Made by a program: the position numbers and the translations under genes. This document shows, piece after piece, positions 26,501-38,731 of a DNA stretch of 64,000 bases (its first letter is position 1; each line of letters opens with the position of its first letter). The DNA lies in assembly GCA_036937835.1 (NCBI GenBank), contig CM072862.1:10643501-10707500 (forward strand), given 5' to 3'. The notes beneath the pieces were generated by a model. The model worked only from the letters and a program-made list of their open reading frames with translations. It searched no databases and had not been told where the DNA came from. Origin of the DNA: Pampus argenteus. Its lineage: Eukaryota; Chordata; Actinopteri; Scombriformes; Stromateidae.

Positions 26501-29500
26501 GTAAACAAACAGTATAGATGTCTGGAAGATCTTCTAATGCTTCATTATCATCATGGATTGTTGTTCTACTTTTTTATTATTTTAGTCTACATCTGTAATT
26601 TGATTGTTAAGTCCATCTTCTTGGCTTCAGTGTCCTGACACACTGCCTGTAACCTTTGTAACCCTTTGTGACTGTTTTGAGAGGAGCTATAAAAATAAAA
26701 CATTTCTTAATGTTAACATTATATATCTCAGAGAGCGTCACGCACTCGTACTCATACGCACACACAGCTCTGGCCTGTGTCAACATGATGAGTGTTCACT
26801 CAGACCAAGTGGGCTGAAATTTGCTTGGAATCCCAGTTCAGGCCCTAAAGTCCTGCCAAGTCATCTTCAGTGTGAGACGTCCTGTGTTATTCTTTCACTC
26901 TGACGTCATAGCGGAGAGTTTAATGCTCCGCTTTAAGAGCCGAGTTGTCGCCAAGCTCGATTGACCCCCCATCACTGAAATCAATGTCATCCTGCTGCCG
27001 GTTACCATCACTCCTGATGTACTCTTCTGCCAGATAAACAGATCTACTGCTGGAAACCACACAGCTCTTGTACCCCCTGTTGACTTGTCTGGCTAAAGTG
27101 CCTCAGCAGGATTTGGATACGCTTGGATAACAACAGATCCAATACAGACATGATAGATAAAAGAGCTTAATTCTACAAGAACACCATAAAAATTTATTAA
27201 AAACAATTCAAAGCGTAGAGAAGAAGAGTAGACGCATAAAAATCAGGAGTTACAGTGGGTGAACAATAGATAAAATTAAGAAGTCATCACTTACTATGTA
27301 GGTGCAGATGGGACTGAAGGCATATGTGCCACACACATAGAGATGAGTGCTATTCAGCCGCAGAAGAATTTTAATGTAATTGAAGCAATCAGTCTGGATG
27401 GGAAATAAATGGAGAGCAAGTTATAGGAAACTACTAGAAAATCTTAGCAACTCAATATACAGTATAAGAGTTAGTATTTCTCTCTGCTCTGCTCTGTTTC
27501 TTTAAAACTTGTGCCTGAAATACTTTCAACCAACGAAAACACACAAATACTGTTCAATAGAAACTGTGTGAAACAGAAAGATGCTCTCTTTTGGGAAAAC
27601 CTCCCCGCTTTCACACAGCGGTTGCCTGGTGGAGCTTTCTGTAATACACCAGAGTTGTACACTGCAGTAAACAGATTAGCGGAGCTTGTCGCCTAGGGAT
27701 ACAAAAGCTGGCATGACAACAAGGTAACAGACAGACAGAAAGAGGCAATGTACGAAAAAAAAGAGCAACACTTGATGAATCTATTTGTAACTGGTGGTTT
27801 GTCGACACACAACTCAGAAGGATGCTCTTTATATATATCTTATCACAACGCTAGTGAGACGAATCAGGGAAGACAGCAAGGCGTCACTAGACACTTAACA
27901 GCTTAAGGTGTTCCTTCGTTATACTCAAAAGTTAACCAGCCGCGTTAACACAGAAATTCATTTCTTAAATCCCGAAAGAACGAAGATGAAAAGTCATACT
28001 TTTGATATTGTTGTTACAGAAGTATTTTTCTGAGGTATTTTCATTATTTCCTGTTTTGCTGCAGCAGTTAAAGTGCCTCTCACCTCTAGGCTCTTTCCTT
28101 TGAAGCTGCATTCCTCTCTCTTTCCAGCAGGAGTGCCCCACGTCAGCTGAAGATGAAAAAGAAACCCCAAATAAGTCATTGAAATCCCGGGAACAATGCC
28201 GATCCGACTAAATCTCAGGAGGAGGACCGTTGCATTTATAAACCACATCATTTTCAGACTTTCTGATAGGATCCATTTTGGCATTTTCATACTCACATTC
28301 TTCTGCAGCTTGATCTTGCTGATGTCGGAGAGGCTGAGGGCAAACAGTGCCTCCCTGGCTCCGACGTATAGCATGTCGTCCTCCTGGCTGAGCAGCAGAG
28401 AGGTGTAATTGAAGACGCCGTCCACAGAGAATCTTTTGGCTGATCTCTCCTTTGCATCTGGAAACGGCAAGAAAGAAACATACACTTATTATTACTTAAA
28501 TTATTATTATTATCATCATATAGCAGGATACAATCCTGCCAAGTTTTCAGTTCAACAATTTAGCGTTTCTGCCAACTATGCCTGAAATTCAGCGCTCAAA
28601 CACAACATCATAGTAGTTCTGCAACGATTAGTCAATTAACACAAAATCAATCAAATGTTTCAGTACTTTTTCAAGAGCCAAGAGATGTTTTTGTTCTTTT
28701 GACCAATGCACAGATTCACAGTGATTAAACGAGTGAGGCACGTGGATGTGCCATAATATGAGAAAAATGATATCATACTATATTACATAGGAGCATTCCT
28801 GGATTACTCCAAGATGGCTACCTGCACCGTTAGCCCTGGAGTCGCATTATTTTAAAAACAGCCTAGCTGCTTTTGCTGTGTTACACTTTTGGAGCATTTC
28901 ATTAATCAAAATGACCCCTCGACTTCAAACACAAAGTGTGAAAATCAATAGAAAGTTCCCTTGGAGTCATTCCAACAACACCAGAACATAAACTTGTTTC
29001 AGTTTATGATACACATCAGAAAACTGTTACTCCTGGAGGCGACTGTCCTCTCATTTCTCCTCTTACGCAGCGGCAGACAACAGCCACCGAAGACATATCA
29101 TACGCACACCAATGAGCCACATACACATGTTCCTGTGATGACCAGTTCTTTCTCTCTACTCTGCTCTGTAATGGCAGCCTCTTGTACACAACACCAATCT
29201 AAATTTCCTTCATTCTGCTGCTTGTAAGTCAAATGAGTTACTTTTCCCCCCACATCGCTCCCTCTCTGCAACCTCAAATAGTTCTTGTGATGAAGTACAG
29301 ATTTAACGTGCACATTGCTCCTTTTATAGCATCACATGATCCTCTACAGTAGCATCAGCAGCAGCCTTTTCTGTTTTTTTTCCCACCATCGAAGTGAAGT
29401 TTTAACAGGTTTGGATCGATTTTCAGTTTTTGTAATACGGGGGTAATACAGGGTCCGAAAAGTCTCGGAAAATGGATTATTCAGAGCCTTCATGATTTGT

Positions 29501-32500
29501 GACCCCTGGAGAGACAACAGCTGTTTTCGGGCTGTTTTTGTTGGGTCAATGTTATCACAGTTATGATATCTTTCAACAAGACTAACAGTCTCTCAGACAT
29601 GTAACAGGGAGTTCACTAAAGATATGAGATATATGCAATCAAATATTTGTGCATCCATTGCTTACATACCTCATAGTCTTTGCAGTTTTTGACCATCTTT
29701 GTAAATGTTTATCTATTGCGCCCATTCCTAACATTGAATACACTTGATGTGCTCCCTGAGTCAAAATGCTGGGGGCCACAGGCTCCATTTGCTTGCCCAA
29801 ATAAGATTACTGGTTCATATCTGAGGTCATAAACACTGACATTTGCTGCAGTTAAATCTTTTACAGCATTTCCATGTGTACAACCAGCAAAAATAATTCA
29901 AATGCAGAGACTTCAGACAGTAAGAGAAGACATCAGCAGCACGTTTATCTCTAACACTCCAGGTGATGCATTGGACCATAATGCAAATGGAGCCAGTAAA
30001 CTGCAATAAATGTTTACAACCCACAACTTAAACTTTCCAAGATGCTTGCAAACAAATGGTTCATCTAACACTTAAGGCACTTTGGCAGATGATCGTCTCT
30101 CCCATTATGGGAGTGAAACCCAGCTGCACAAGCCACATCTTGTCCAAAATCAAATTGTAGGCCCTCTCCAGATCAACAGCCCTCGTTCTGTTTAAAACGT
30201 GACATCTGGAGTCAATGAAAATCAGGGGAGGGGATAGAAAATAAAAAGACTTCCCATTGTCATCCTTAGGTTAGCCAGGACGAGGAACAAGTTTTTCTAT
30301 ATTAAGATGGTTTTATTTCAAGGAATTATTAAGTCTGTTAAAATTCTTCCAAATGCTCATAAAAGAGCTATACTGAGTCTCAGTGGACGTGCAGTTGGCA
30401 GACAAAGGAGGGCCATCTCTGCTCTCAACAGGGGGACATATCATAGCTTGAGTGTCACAGCTCCCCTGGGTTTTAGTCATTCACTGCAACCAGAAACAGC
30501 CTTCCCTCAGCATATTAAAACTCTGGCATAAATCACAGTGACATCCTCTTAGACAGACAATGGAATAACGAGCAGAGGAGAGCAAACTCATGAAACTACT
30601 CAGAGAGCAGGAAGAGGCTACTTAGTGGGGGGGGGGGGGGGGGTCGAGGTCGAAGTACTGAGTGGGAGTTGTGGTAACCGGGAAGATTGGCTTGAGATGT
30701 TGACCTATGAAGGAACATGCAGACTGGAGAAGAATGTTATTTTTTTTCAAAGCACTGAGATGGCTTTTTGATAAGAGCAGAAGGTCAGGCAGTAACAAAC
30801 GTCAAGTCGCAGTGATTTCAAAACAGAAACCAAGGCTCTTCCCTTTTTAAAAAAAAATTTATTTATTTTTTAATCATCTGGTTCAACACAGGCTGGTTTC
30901 TTTTGATAATTTCTTGCCTTTTTGATGCAGCAGATAATTGGTGCGTTTTGACATGCTTGCAGCAGAATGCCGGGCATCCACAGAGAGCAGCGGCAACTGC
31001 AGGCCATTTCACAGCCAGGCTCCAGGTCCATTCATCACCCGCCTGTTTAATCAGCTGGCTGTCACCAAACTGAGCCCTCAACCTCTGCTAATGCTCATCA
31101 CATCACACCTACCATCAATATGGCCGCTTTATTGCCAGTGCTAACATGCTGAATTAGGCATTACAACAAGTTTCTAAAGGTATTCCAGCCTTCTCCAGAC
31201 TTATGAAAGCTATAATCACTCTGATAGGCTGCACAATAACTATGGCAATGGCCCAAATCTGAGTCGAGTGGCATAATTTGAGGATGGTTTACAATTATAA
31301 GAACAGGGTTTTCACACAATAACAATATTAAAGTGCTAAATGATTTTTTTTTTCCCTCCACTGGAGCAGAATATTCTCTCAGCAATTAATTAAGCATAAT
31401 TCAATTTCTTGCAGTGTATTTATTCATTGTGAAGAGGTTTTTCCTTTTAAGTCTCCGGAGGTAAAGATGGCAGGAACAGATCAGATCACTGAGGATTTCA
31501 GAGAGCAGCTGCCTCTGTGATCACAGCACTGTTTGTTGTATGGTGAGAGAAGTCAGGCTTAGGATTGGATTTAGGCAGACATACACAAGGAACAGTCTTG
31601 TATCTGTGCCTCTAAAAAGGCTGGCTGTGTTTTAATACATTGATTATTTTACCTTCCATATGTATGGTACATAACATGTCCTGCCTATAAATGCTAGTGT
31701 CAGAGAGTTTATTTCCTGAGATGTAAATCTATTCCTTTAACAGAAGCACAGAGTCTTTGAGACAAACAGAAGAATAGCTGTAATGCAGCATGCAGATACA
31801 CAAGTCTGCTTGTTGTTTTTTTACTTTAAGACATAAATGTTGGAGTATAACAGTGTTGAGTCCAGACCTCCAGAGTAGCACAGTGGCACCAATTCAGACT
31901 TACATGCCTCTGAATCCCTTCATTCACATCACAGCTGAGTGTATTCAGTGTTGTGTGTGTTAGTCACCAGTGAGGTAACCAAGATATCAGAGGGTGCCAG
32001 CTTGCACACAATGTCACTGGTAAATAAAAGTGCTAGTGCTTTGGCAGGCATCATACTTTATTTTTTTCTATGGCTTAATAGTACTCCTAGGGTGGGGCGA
32101 TTGATTGGCTGCTTGGTAGGTGCATGCAAGCCAAGACACTTCTATAAAAGGCCCGACCATAAACATGCCCCAGATTTACTAAAGCAGCATGAGCCAAGTC
32201 ACAAGGCGAGGGGGCAATGGGGACAAAGGGGTTCTTTTGCAGCTGGACTGAAGAAACTCAAAGGAAAGGCGGGTGCAGAACAATTCATATTAATCTCACA
32301 CCAGGAACTGCTTATCTTACATGCAAGACACACATTTATCCAAAACCTAGCTATCCCTGCCCTCTGTCAGCCGAAGCTACAAAACAGTGCACAGCTTCGA
32401 GGCGCTCTGTTTGACATGCTTTGACAATGGACTTGATAGCTGCACTGGAGCTCCTGACAGAAGCCGACAGAAGTCACGTCAAGGTCATCACAGCAGTGCT

Positions 32501-32842
32501 CCTCCTGATATTTGGATAAAGTGATGATTATTTTGTCGTCGCTGGCTGCTGGCATCCAAGAGCAGCCCAAATCAGCATAGAAACACTGTTTTGAGGAGGT
32601 TGATGGGGTCAGTAGGGGGTAGGGGGGTGTCCACTCTGTGTTTACTGAACTAGCCACCGATACAAAAAAAACTAATCCAAACAACAGATGCACAGAAAGA
32701 CAAAAGCAGAGCAGAGTAGATCAGACTTCACTGAGAAAGACTGCAACACCTACAATATCTGTACGGCCAAAACATCCAACTCACAGATGTGCTGCATCAT
32801 TGTTTGTAATCACTGAGAATGACACTGGCTTTTCTGCAGTTG

Positions 32843-32873
<31 letters not shown>

Positions 32874-35800
32874 GAGACACAGAGAGACAGATAGACAGAC
32901 AGAGAGAGAGAGACAGAGAAAGAGACAGAGAGAGAGAGAGACAGAGAGAGAAACGGAGAGAGAGAGAGAAACAGCTATATTCTTATTTGAGTGTGGACAC
33001 ATCATTCAGAGGGATGGCTGCACCTTGCAGATAATAACCAGAGTCTGACACTGTGCTGTGCTGTACTGTGTATTATGCAGCAAAAGGTGTCATGGTTTCT
33101 ACACAGTTACATGTGCAGAAATACATCAGGGCAACATCAGAAAACCATGAAATAACTGAAGTTTGGAGGAAACGGTGGATATTTGTTGGAAATGTTAAAT
33201 AATTAAAGTGTTGTGTACTTTAGCATTTAAGCCCTGAAAAGCTGCAAAAGAAAAAAAAACAAAAAAAAAACAACATCTCTTCAAAACACATATACCAAGG
33301 ATGAGGTCAGTGCATAAAACCCTGCATAGCTCTAAAAGCAGAGAACAAGGGGCCGACAGACGTGATGCGCTGCTCTGTAATTAGATGTCATCCTGGTGTA
33401 CTCTGGATTTGCACACACCCACCTAAGTGATGGAGTGCAGTGGTCTATCACAGCTGAAAGCTTACAAAATCATGGATAGAAAAAAGACACTGCGTGATGT
33501 CCGAACGAGTTATTCAAACGTACAGAGAGAGACGGATAGTTAGTATAATTTCCTCACTCACAATTTCAAAACAGACGAGCCTGTGCGTTTCATGCGTGGG
33601 ATGCTTCTTCACCTTCTCCCCATTTTACTCCTACACTCCCGACTGACAACAGACAGAAGACGTCACAGGAATCTGATATAAAACAGATTCAGCCCTCTTG
33701 CTGATGGTTCTGTGCTCAGGTTTCAGCTAGCAAAACTGTTTTCTTCATTTTGATGGTTATTTCCTTGTGCACATACACACAAAGATAGATTGGCTTAATG
33801 GATGGATATACATCTCCTTGATTACTTCTTAGTTTGCACACTTGTCTTATTTTTAATAAACTGCTTGCAGTTTACTAAGTGCACTCACTTTGGACAGGCA
33901 AGTGTTGCAGGGGTCTTCATGCGTTACCTCAGCATACAGACACAACCCTCTGCCCTGCGCATGTGTGTGTGTGCGTCTCTCTCTTAACGAGAAGAGCAGG
34001 CTGGGGTCACACTGGAGTCTCCTGCTTTGCTCATCCACTGCAAAGTAACTGAGGATGAGAAATGGTCAAGCACGCTCCTTGTTAATGGCTTTTCTTACAC
34101 ACTCCTCTTCAGTCTGGTGGCTGTAAGCTTCTACTCTCGCCAGTCCACTGTCATGTTTATTTTCTGTAGTCATATTGTCATCGGGAGCCTGATGATTTAA
34201 GGATCCAGACACCTGCTGCTTTAGCCTCCATATTTGGGCTCATAAAGATAATTCTGCTCTCACGGTTTAAGAAGATGATTCAACTTTATCTGTTAACAGG
34301 TGTCATTCGTACCGATCAGGACAACAGCTTCCTCTCATGAATCCATGAGTGCTGGACCTACATGCCCCCACTTTTTTTTTTTTTAAACAAAAAATGGATT
34401 TTTACTAAATCAGCGACTCTTACCGAATCCCTGGATTCCATCTATATAACATATAAAGTTTCTCTCTTTTCATGCATACTCACAAGTAGGAATAAGAGGC
34501 ATGTGGAGTGTATTAACATACTGGAACTGAACCAGGAAAGTTCTTACTTTTAATGAAAGATATACGAGAAGGCTTCTTTCAACTATTTCAGTTCTGCTTC
34601 AACTCAACTAAAAGTGAAGTGTTTCCTAAACAAAAAAAAAAAAAAGCATGAACACATGCTAGTATTTGTAGTCTATTAAATCAACTTATCAACACATTAA
34701 ATGTATTATCTTTTAATGGTCTTAGTCCAGCATTGCCACTTTGCCAATTATCTTATAGTGATGAAGCAAACCAGTATTGTTTTTCACAGATCTACACTAT
34801 ACAACAGCAACCCAAAAAACACCCAATGACTCTCTTCAACCTCACATTCCTCTCTGTCCATCTTAATTAACAGCTACACCGTTATTCCCTTCTGCTTGCC
34901 ATTTTCTTCATATTAAACGTTCCTGATCGAAATCTGTAAGGACTGAACTTTTCTGTACATTCCCTGGAGCGTGCAAGTGATGAAGCCATTAAAGCGTCTG
35001 AAACAGACGGAGTTGATGTGCTGTAATTATGCCCCATTGTTGTGGCTGTTATGGCGTTATATGCAGGCACTTGTGAGTGCCACCTCTGCTGGAAGCCACA
35101 GACTGCTTTTCTTTCAGGATCAGTGGGCGTGTCCTCGCTGGGTTTTAGATGGGCATCGGAGCATGTCTAAAACCTCACGAGTATTTGGCCTGACCCCCCC
35201 TTTTGCCGCCCCTACTCTGTTTCTGCACTGCAATCCACACACTGCCAAGGTCATTGGATTAGCATGCATGAGAGAAAGCGCACAATATTCGCAGAACATA
35301 AACCAAAAGTAAACGGGAAAGGACACCGAGTGCACCGAGCATACACGGCGTGCTCGATGGCTCGGCTTAAAGGGGACATTTTGATTTGCTCTCTCTAATA
35401 TTAGCAGCCTGTGAGAAAGTGTTGAGGCTGATACATGTTCCTCCTTGATCTCAAAGTTTCCCTTGTTACACATATTATTTAATATCCGACAGTCTCTGAA
35501 TGGTTACATGTGTTGCTGTTATCTGGCATATTTTCTCTTCTAGGTCAGCTGTCACTATGTCAATCATTATATAAGAGCATAACTTCATTAAATAAGATCA
35601 AAATCAAAATTACCTGCAATATGGCGCAGGACTGACTGGTTCTACACAATTATCAACACATACAGCATTCAATTTCCCTTTCATGGTGGAAGAAAAATAG
35701 GCATAGCCAGCAGTATTCACAGGAAGTCAACAAAACATATGATGCATAGAAACTCCAAATGTTAGAATAATAAAAAACCCCACCAGATTATGAAATTATT

Positions 35801-38410
35801 AAAAACAAAGATATTATACATAAAATAAACAATAATGATTACAACTAAATATGATTAAATATAAAATTTAACTACACTGGCATCAATGTAGATATAATTA
35901 GGTTACCATTTTGATGGTAAGGTTTATTGGGTTACTAGCTGAGAGTTAGATGAGACGATTGCTGCCGCTCATGTTTTCCCATTAAATATAAGGCTAGAGC
36001 CAGCCAGCAGCCTGATAGCTTAGGTTAGCATAAAGGCTGGAGACAGGGCAACACGGAGACACGGCTAGCCTGGATTTGTTGTGAGCTTGCCAAGCGGTCT
36101 AACCTGCTCATTAATATAAAACTGTTCTATAAAGTGTCAAAACCTGAATTGAGAAATATGACATTTTTAGTGTATTTGGAGAAAGCAACAGCAACATCTG
36201 CCTGGGAACTGACAGGGATACATGCCGCATGCCTAACCGATGCTTACAGCTTCGGGGTCCCGTGATCCTTTGTGTTGCCTCTCTGCACAAGAGCCGTAAT
36301 GAAAAACAGAGAAGCTCTCCCACTGCAGCAACCACAAAAAAAAACCTCCACTCACTACATATGAGAGATTAGCCTGCTCATTAAGAGAGAAGGAAGGAGC
36401 AAGGGGAGAGGGGGAAAGGACAAAAAGAAAAAGGCAGCCTGTTCAGGAGAAGGGCCATGTTGAGGCAAGGGTCCTCTCTCTAGAAAACAGCCTGGGTCCC
36501 CCTTTTCTTACAGACTACACAAACCACAATGAAAGTTTAAAGGGGTGATCTGCTTTACATGTTTTTTTTTTTTTTAAATCAATGGTGCAGGTTGAATGGA
36601 GCCTACTTTATATATGAAATGGTTAGCATGTCAGTAACGCTGAAGATCCTATTTATCCAAAGCTGCACTGTTCATGAATAGTTTACCATCAGTGTCAGTG
36701 ACATTTAAATCAGATTTTCTACGCCGTATTATCAACTGAAAAGCATGTTGTGTCTCACATTACTACTTAAGCTGATGAACGGCTGAAATATTGTATGAAT
36801 AGTATGAATTTTAAGTGGAGTAAAGCAAAGAAAGAAGAAAAAAAAACCAAACATGAGTGGTTTGCAAAACACCCTGTTCCCGGGAACCAGCCTCGGGCCA
36901 ATTTAATCCATTTAGTAACAAGCTAAAAGGCTCAAGTATGTGAAAGGTTGTTGCCAATTTGAAAATGGTACGCGTGACTTACAGCATGACACCTCACCGT
37001 GTTGACTGAGAAGTGAAGAAAACAAGCATCAGGTTGTTGTTTTCAGAGCGAGGAACTTCAAATACAGACAGGTAATGTTAACAGGGACCAAAACACCCCC
37101 CTGTCTCCAGAAACCTACACTTTGCTTTTTGCTAGATCGGTATACTTATCTGTACGTTTTGCAAAACAGACATGAGGACAATGGGACAAACAAATTGTAG
37201 GAACCAGAAAGCTAATTTTAAGAACCAATTTGTAAGCTATGTCAAACTGTGTTTTTTTTTTTTTTTTTTTTTTACAACAGCTACAACACAGGATGTTAAA
37301 TGGGTGTTTAGTGAGACATCCCTAAAGCAGTCATTTCCCCCTGTGAGCTGCATCCAAACAGCTAACCTTATTCGTCAAAAGCTCCCATAATGTATTAATG
37401 AATTTCCAAAAAGCTGTCAGATGAACAATTAACGGAAAAACAGTGCCATGTTTTTTTTTAATTCTAAGAACTTAATCCACAGTTATCCTAATAAGAGGAG
37501 TGCTGCAGTGTGTGAGGAGTTATTACATTCAATGATGAAGCTCAGGCGCAAAAAGGTCTTCGCCAGGAGAGACATTATGTTTATATTTTGTAAGATGAAT
37601 TATTGCACACAGCTGAATATTATTATTTATTATCATCATCATCAATCATCATTATTATTATTAGTGGTGGCTGTGGCTCAGGAGGTAGAGTGGGTCGTCC
37701 ACTAATGGTCAGTGTTTTGTATCCTGAAGTGCTTTGAATAAAGGCTGCTATTCAAGCACCCAGTTTACCATTTTATTATCAAAATGTCAATTAGCATAAA
37801 AGGAACTTCTTCCGAGTGAGAGAGAGTGCACTGCAGACTATGTTGTGCAAAAACTTGATTTACTCATCTTTGTGAGGAGTCACATTATAACATTCATTTC
37901 TGCCCCATCTTGCCGTCAACACTCAGGGTGAAAACAACAATCATCATCACATCATCAGGTTTGTGTGTGTGTGCACAAACTTATCTCTGGATATACTGTT
38001 ACAGTTGTTACAGTGTTACAAAAAAAAAAAAATCACCAGCCAAACTCTTCATATCCAGAGTATGGCTTTAACCACAGCCACCGCTTCACACATGTGGTCA
38101 AATCTAAAGTTTGACAGACCTGCTATTACAGTTGCTAAACTGCGATTGGACAATCGCTATTCAGAGTTTAATGAATGGTCAATTATTTTTGGAAATACTG
38201 CAACAGCATGCTTCTCACAATGCTTACACAATAATAATAATACTAATACTGACTAAACAAAAGTGTGTCAAGTAATTAGTTCAACTTACTGTACGGGAAA
38301 CTGATGCGTGCTGTGACATCATCCTCAGTGGTCATCACCGATTGGAGGCAGCTGGCCAATAGCAGGGCAGCAGCCAGAAGACAATGTACAATTGCAGCTA
38401 ATGTCCACAT
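16772..38410 (-). CDS. sema4b: Semaphorin-4B, 835 aa, 14 coding exons
   Basis: Fourteen minus-strand exons join in phase to 2508 bases, or 835 residues plus TGA. Human SEMA4B is of nearly the same length. In order there is a signal peptide (about 1-27), a Sema beta-propeller (about 45-495), a cysteine-rich PSI domain (about 514-566, with NCSNYLSCGECVL and RDPYCAW), and an Ig-like domain (about 580-660). A juxtamembrane stalk, a membrane span at about 702-723 and a cytoplasmic tail of about 110 residues follow. The tail motifs DHKGYQTLNDNYICSTPT and PRPRVRLGSEIKDSIV are diagnostic for SEMA4B among class 4 semaphorins. The final SIV is a class I PDZ ligand, and mammalian Sema4B uses its C terminus to bind PSD-95. 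Class 4 semaphorins are cell-surface guidance ligands that act through plexins, mainly in the nervous and immune systems. All introns are GT-AG. N-glycosylation sequons include N57, N94, N129, N149, N515 and N610. No frameshift or stop was seen. The fish a or b paralogue is not assigned. Confidence 0.95.
17772..17857 (-). CDS. sema4b: sema4b exon 14 (end of PSI, linker)
   Basis: This exon encodes residues 550-578, beginning SRWQQDVEEADTSAICDVPS. Acceptor CAG, donor GTGAGT at 17771. It lies between the PSI and Ig-like domains, and Cys565 is probably the last PSI cysteine. Confidence 0.9.
18405..18562 (-). CDS. sema4b: sema4b exon 13 (PSI domain)
   Basis: This exon encodes residues 498-549. 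It contains GLLFVSSYSGLVEVP, the last Sema strand, and then the PSI signature NCSNYLSCGECVL and RDPYCAWTGRLC. Acceptor CAG, donor GTGAGC at 18404. Confidence 0.95.
19503..19618 (-). CDS. sema4b: sema4b exon 12 (Sema domain)
   Basis: This exon encodes residues 459-497, with DDGKLHKAINANDKMHIIEE, a Sema propeller segment. Acceptor CAG, donor GTAAAT at 19502, a weaker donor. Confidence 0.93.
19870..20080 (-). CDS. sema4b: sema4b exon 11 (Sema domain)
   Basis: This exon encodes residues 389-458, including HMPDKVLNFVKDHFLMDSVI and RYTQIAVHKIQ, typical of class 4 Sema domains. Acceptor CAG, donor GTACAG at 19869. Confidence 0.95.
20326..20476 (-). CDS. sema4b: sema4b exon 10 (Sema domain)
   Basis: This exon completes Trp338 and encodes residues to 388, with SSAVCAFTMAQVERAFSGRY and PVPEPRPGA. 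Acceptor ACAG, donor GTGAGT at 20325. Confidence 0.95.
21050..21231 (-). CDS. sema4b: sema4b exon 9 (Sema domain)
   Basis: This exon encodes residues 278-337, starting GDKGGERVLQKKWTTFLKAQ, then LLCSLPDDGFPFN and FYGVFTSQ. Acceptor CAG, donor GTGAGA at 21049. Confidence 0.95.
24282..24439 (-). CDS. sema4b: sema4b exon 8 (Sema domain)
   Basis: This exon encodes residues 225-277, including DPVFVGSAYIEES and DDDKIYFFFSE and ending in SRIARVCK, the most conserved Sema blocks. Acceptor ACAG, donor GTAAAA at 24281. Confidence 0.95.
24979..25095 (-). CDS. sema4b: sema4b exon 7 (Sema domain)
   Basis: This exon encodes residues 186-224, including DGELYTGTVSNFQGNEPVIY. Acceptor TTTCAG, donor GTAAAA at 24978. 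Confidence 0.95.
25517..25628 (-). CDS. sema4b: sema4b exon 6 (Sema domain)
   Basis: This exon encodes residues 149-185, including NTSTFTLERDELGEF and CPFNPEYKSTAIIV. Acceptor CCAG, donor GTATGT at 25516. Confidence 0.95.
27295..27393 (-). CDS. sema4b: sema4b exon 5 (Sema domain)
   Basis: This exon encodes residues 116-148, including TDCFNYIKILLRLNSTHLYV and CGTYAFSPICTYI, the N-x-x-CGT-x-AF block of semaphorins. Acceptor CCAG, donor GTAAGT at 27294. Confidence 0.95.
28084..28146 (-). CDS. sema4b: sema4b exon 4 (Sema domain, 21 codons)
   Basis: This exon encodes residues 95-115, including LTWGTPAGKREECSFKGKS. Acceptor CAG, donor GTGAGA at 28083. It is separated from exon 3 by an intron of only about 150 bases. 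Confidence 0.93.
28297..28457 (-). CDS. sema4b: sema4b exon 3 (start of Sema domain)
   Basis: This exon encodes residues 41-94, including RFSVDGVFNYTSLLLSQEDD and LYVGAREALFALSLSDI, the first Sema strands. Acceptor TTCCAG, donor GTGAGT at 28296. Confidence 0.95.
30627..30643. repeat. Poly-G run (17 G)
   Basis: A homopolymer of about 17 G residues in the 9.8-kb intron. On the transcribed RNA it is a C run. Length should be treated with caution because sequencing is unreliable here. Confidence 0.8.
32843..32971. repeat. Purine-rich (GA)n/(GACA)n microsatellite
   Basis: About 130 bases of GAGA and GACA units with few interruptions, in the 9.8-kb sema4b intron. Open frames through it on both strands are artefacts of the repeat. 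Confidence 0.9.
35938..36100 (+). repeat. Degenerate teleost interspersed repeat
   Basis: The run GAGAGTTAGATGAGACGAT, then TAAGGCTAGAGCCAGCC, TTAGGTTAGCATAAAGGCTG and GGCTAGCCTGG follows the order of a very abundant fish element (AGATGAGAAGAT, GGAGCCAGGAG, TTAGCTTAGCATAAAGACTG, AGCTAGCCTGGC). It is recognised from memory. It is a fragment with no coding capacity, and the class is uncertain. Confidence 0.65.
37252..37273. repeat. Poly-T run (22 T)
   Basis: A homopolymer in the 9.8-kb intron. No flanking retroposon body was recognised. Confidence 0.8.
37621..37662. repeat. ATT/ATC trinucleotide run
   Basis: An imperfect ATT and ATC run directly abuts the SINE-like remnant that follows. Confidence 0.65.
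37663..37757 (+). repeat. Internally deleted fish SINE-like repeat
   Basis: GTGGCTCAGGAGGTAGAGTG and GGTCGTCCACTAAT match the start of a common fish repeat, and CCTGAAGTGCTTTGAATAAA matches its end. The middle, normally about 150 bases, is missing. The start is tRNA-like in character, but it is not a functional tRNA. Confidence 0.6.
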
Positions 38411-38731
38411 GGTTGTCTGATACTCTCACACAAACATACACAAATGAACACCGTTTGTTTTAAGATTCCCTGGAATTCATTAAGCTCCTCTCGACTCCGC
38501 AGAGCTTTACTTTCTCACTCCCATCTTCCTGCAGGCTTGAGGGGGAGTGAACGTGTCCTTGACTTGATTCTTGTACTCCCAGCGGTCCTTACACACTGTT
38601 AGCAGACTCTTAGAACAGAGAAGAGGAATCCTTTCTGGATTAAAGGCAGCTTGTTTTCATCTCCTCATAGTGTGCGTAGATGGACCAGCACTGAGCTCCA
38701 ACCAGTGGTCATTCAGTAAGTCGTTTTGGAT
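38290..38731 (-). CDS. sema4b: sema4b exon 2: 5' UTR end, start codon, signal peptide
   Basis: The coding part is 38410-38290, residues 1-40. It has a hydrophobic signal peptide (MWTLAAIVHCLLAAALLLAS) followed by TTEDDVTARISFPY. The ATG has A at -3. The donor is GTAAGT at 38289. Upstream on the minus strand the transcript probably runs to an acceptor (TCTCTCCACAG) ending at 38732, which would give 321 bases of 5' UTR in this exon. That UTR contains several short upstream ATGs, which could lower translation. Confidence 0.85.

Larger units (their letters stand above)
17858..38289 (-). other. sema4b introns within the coding region
   Basis: Introns range from about 150 bases (28147-28296) to 9.8 kb (28458-38289). 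Apart from the repeats and low-complexity runs entered separately I see nothing with coding or RNA-gene character in them. An AACGATTAGTCAATTAACAC stretch near 28624 faintly resembles a common fish repeat. Confidence 0.6.

Noticed and set aside
32638..33048. Arg/Glu-rich and Ser/Leu-rich ORFs on both strands
   Set aside because: They are read from the GA/GACA microsatellite and are repeat artefacts.
37663..37735. Possible tRNA gene
   Set aside because: The start looks tRNA-like, but there is no complete cloverleaf; it matches a repeat remnant.
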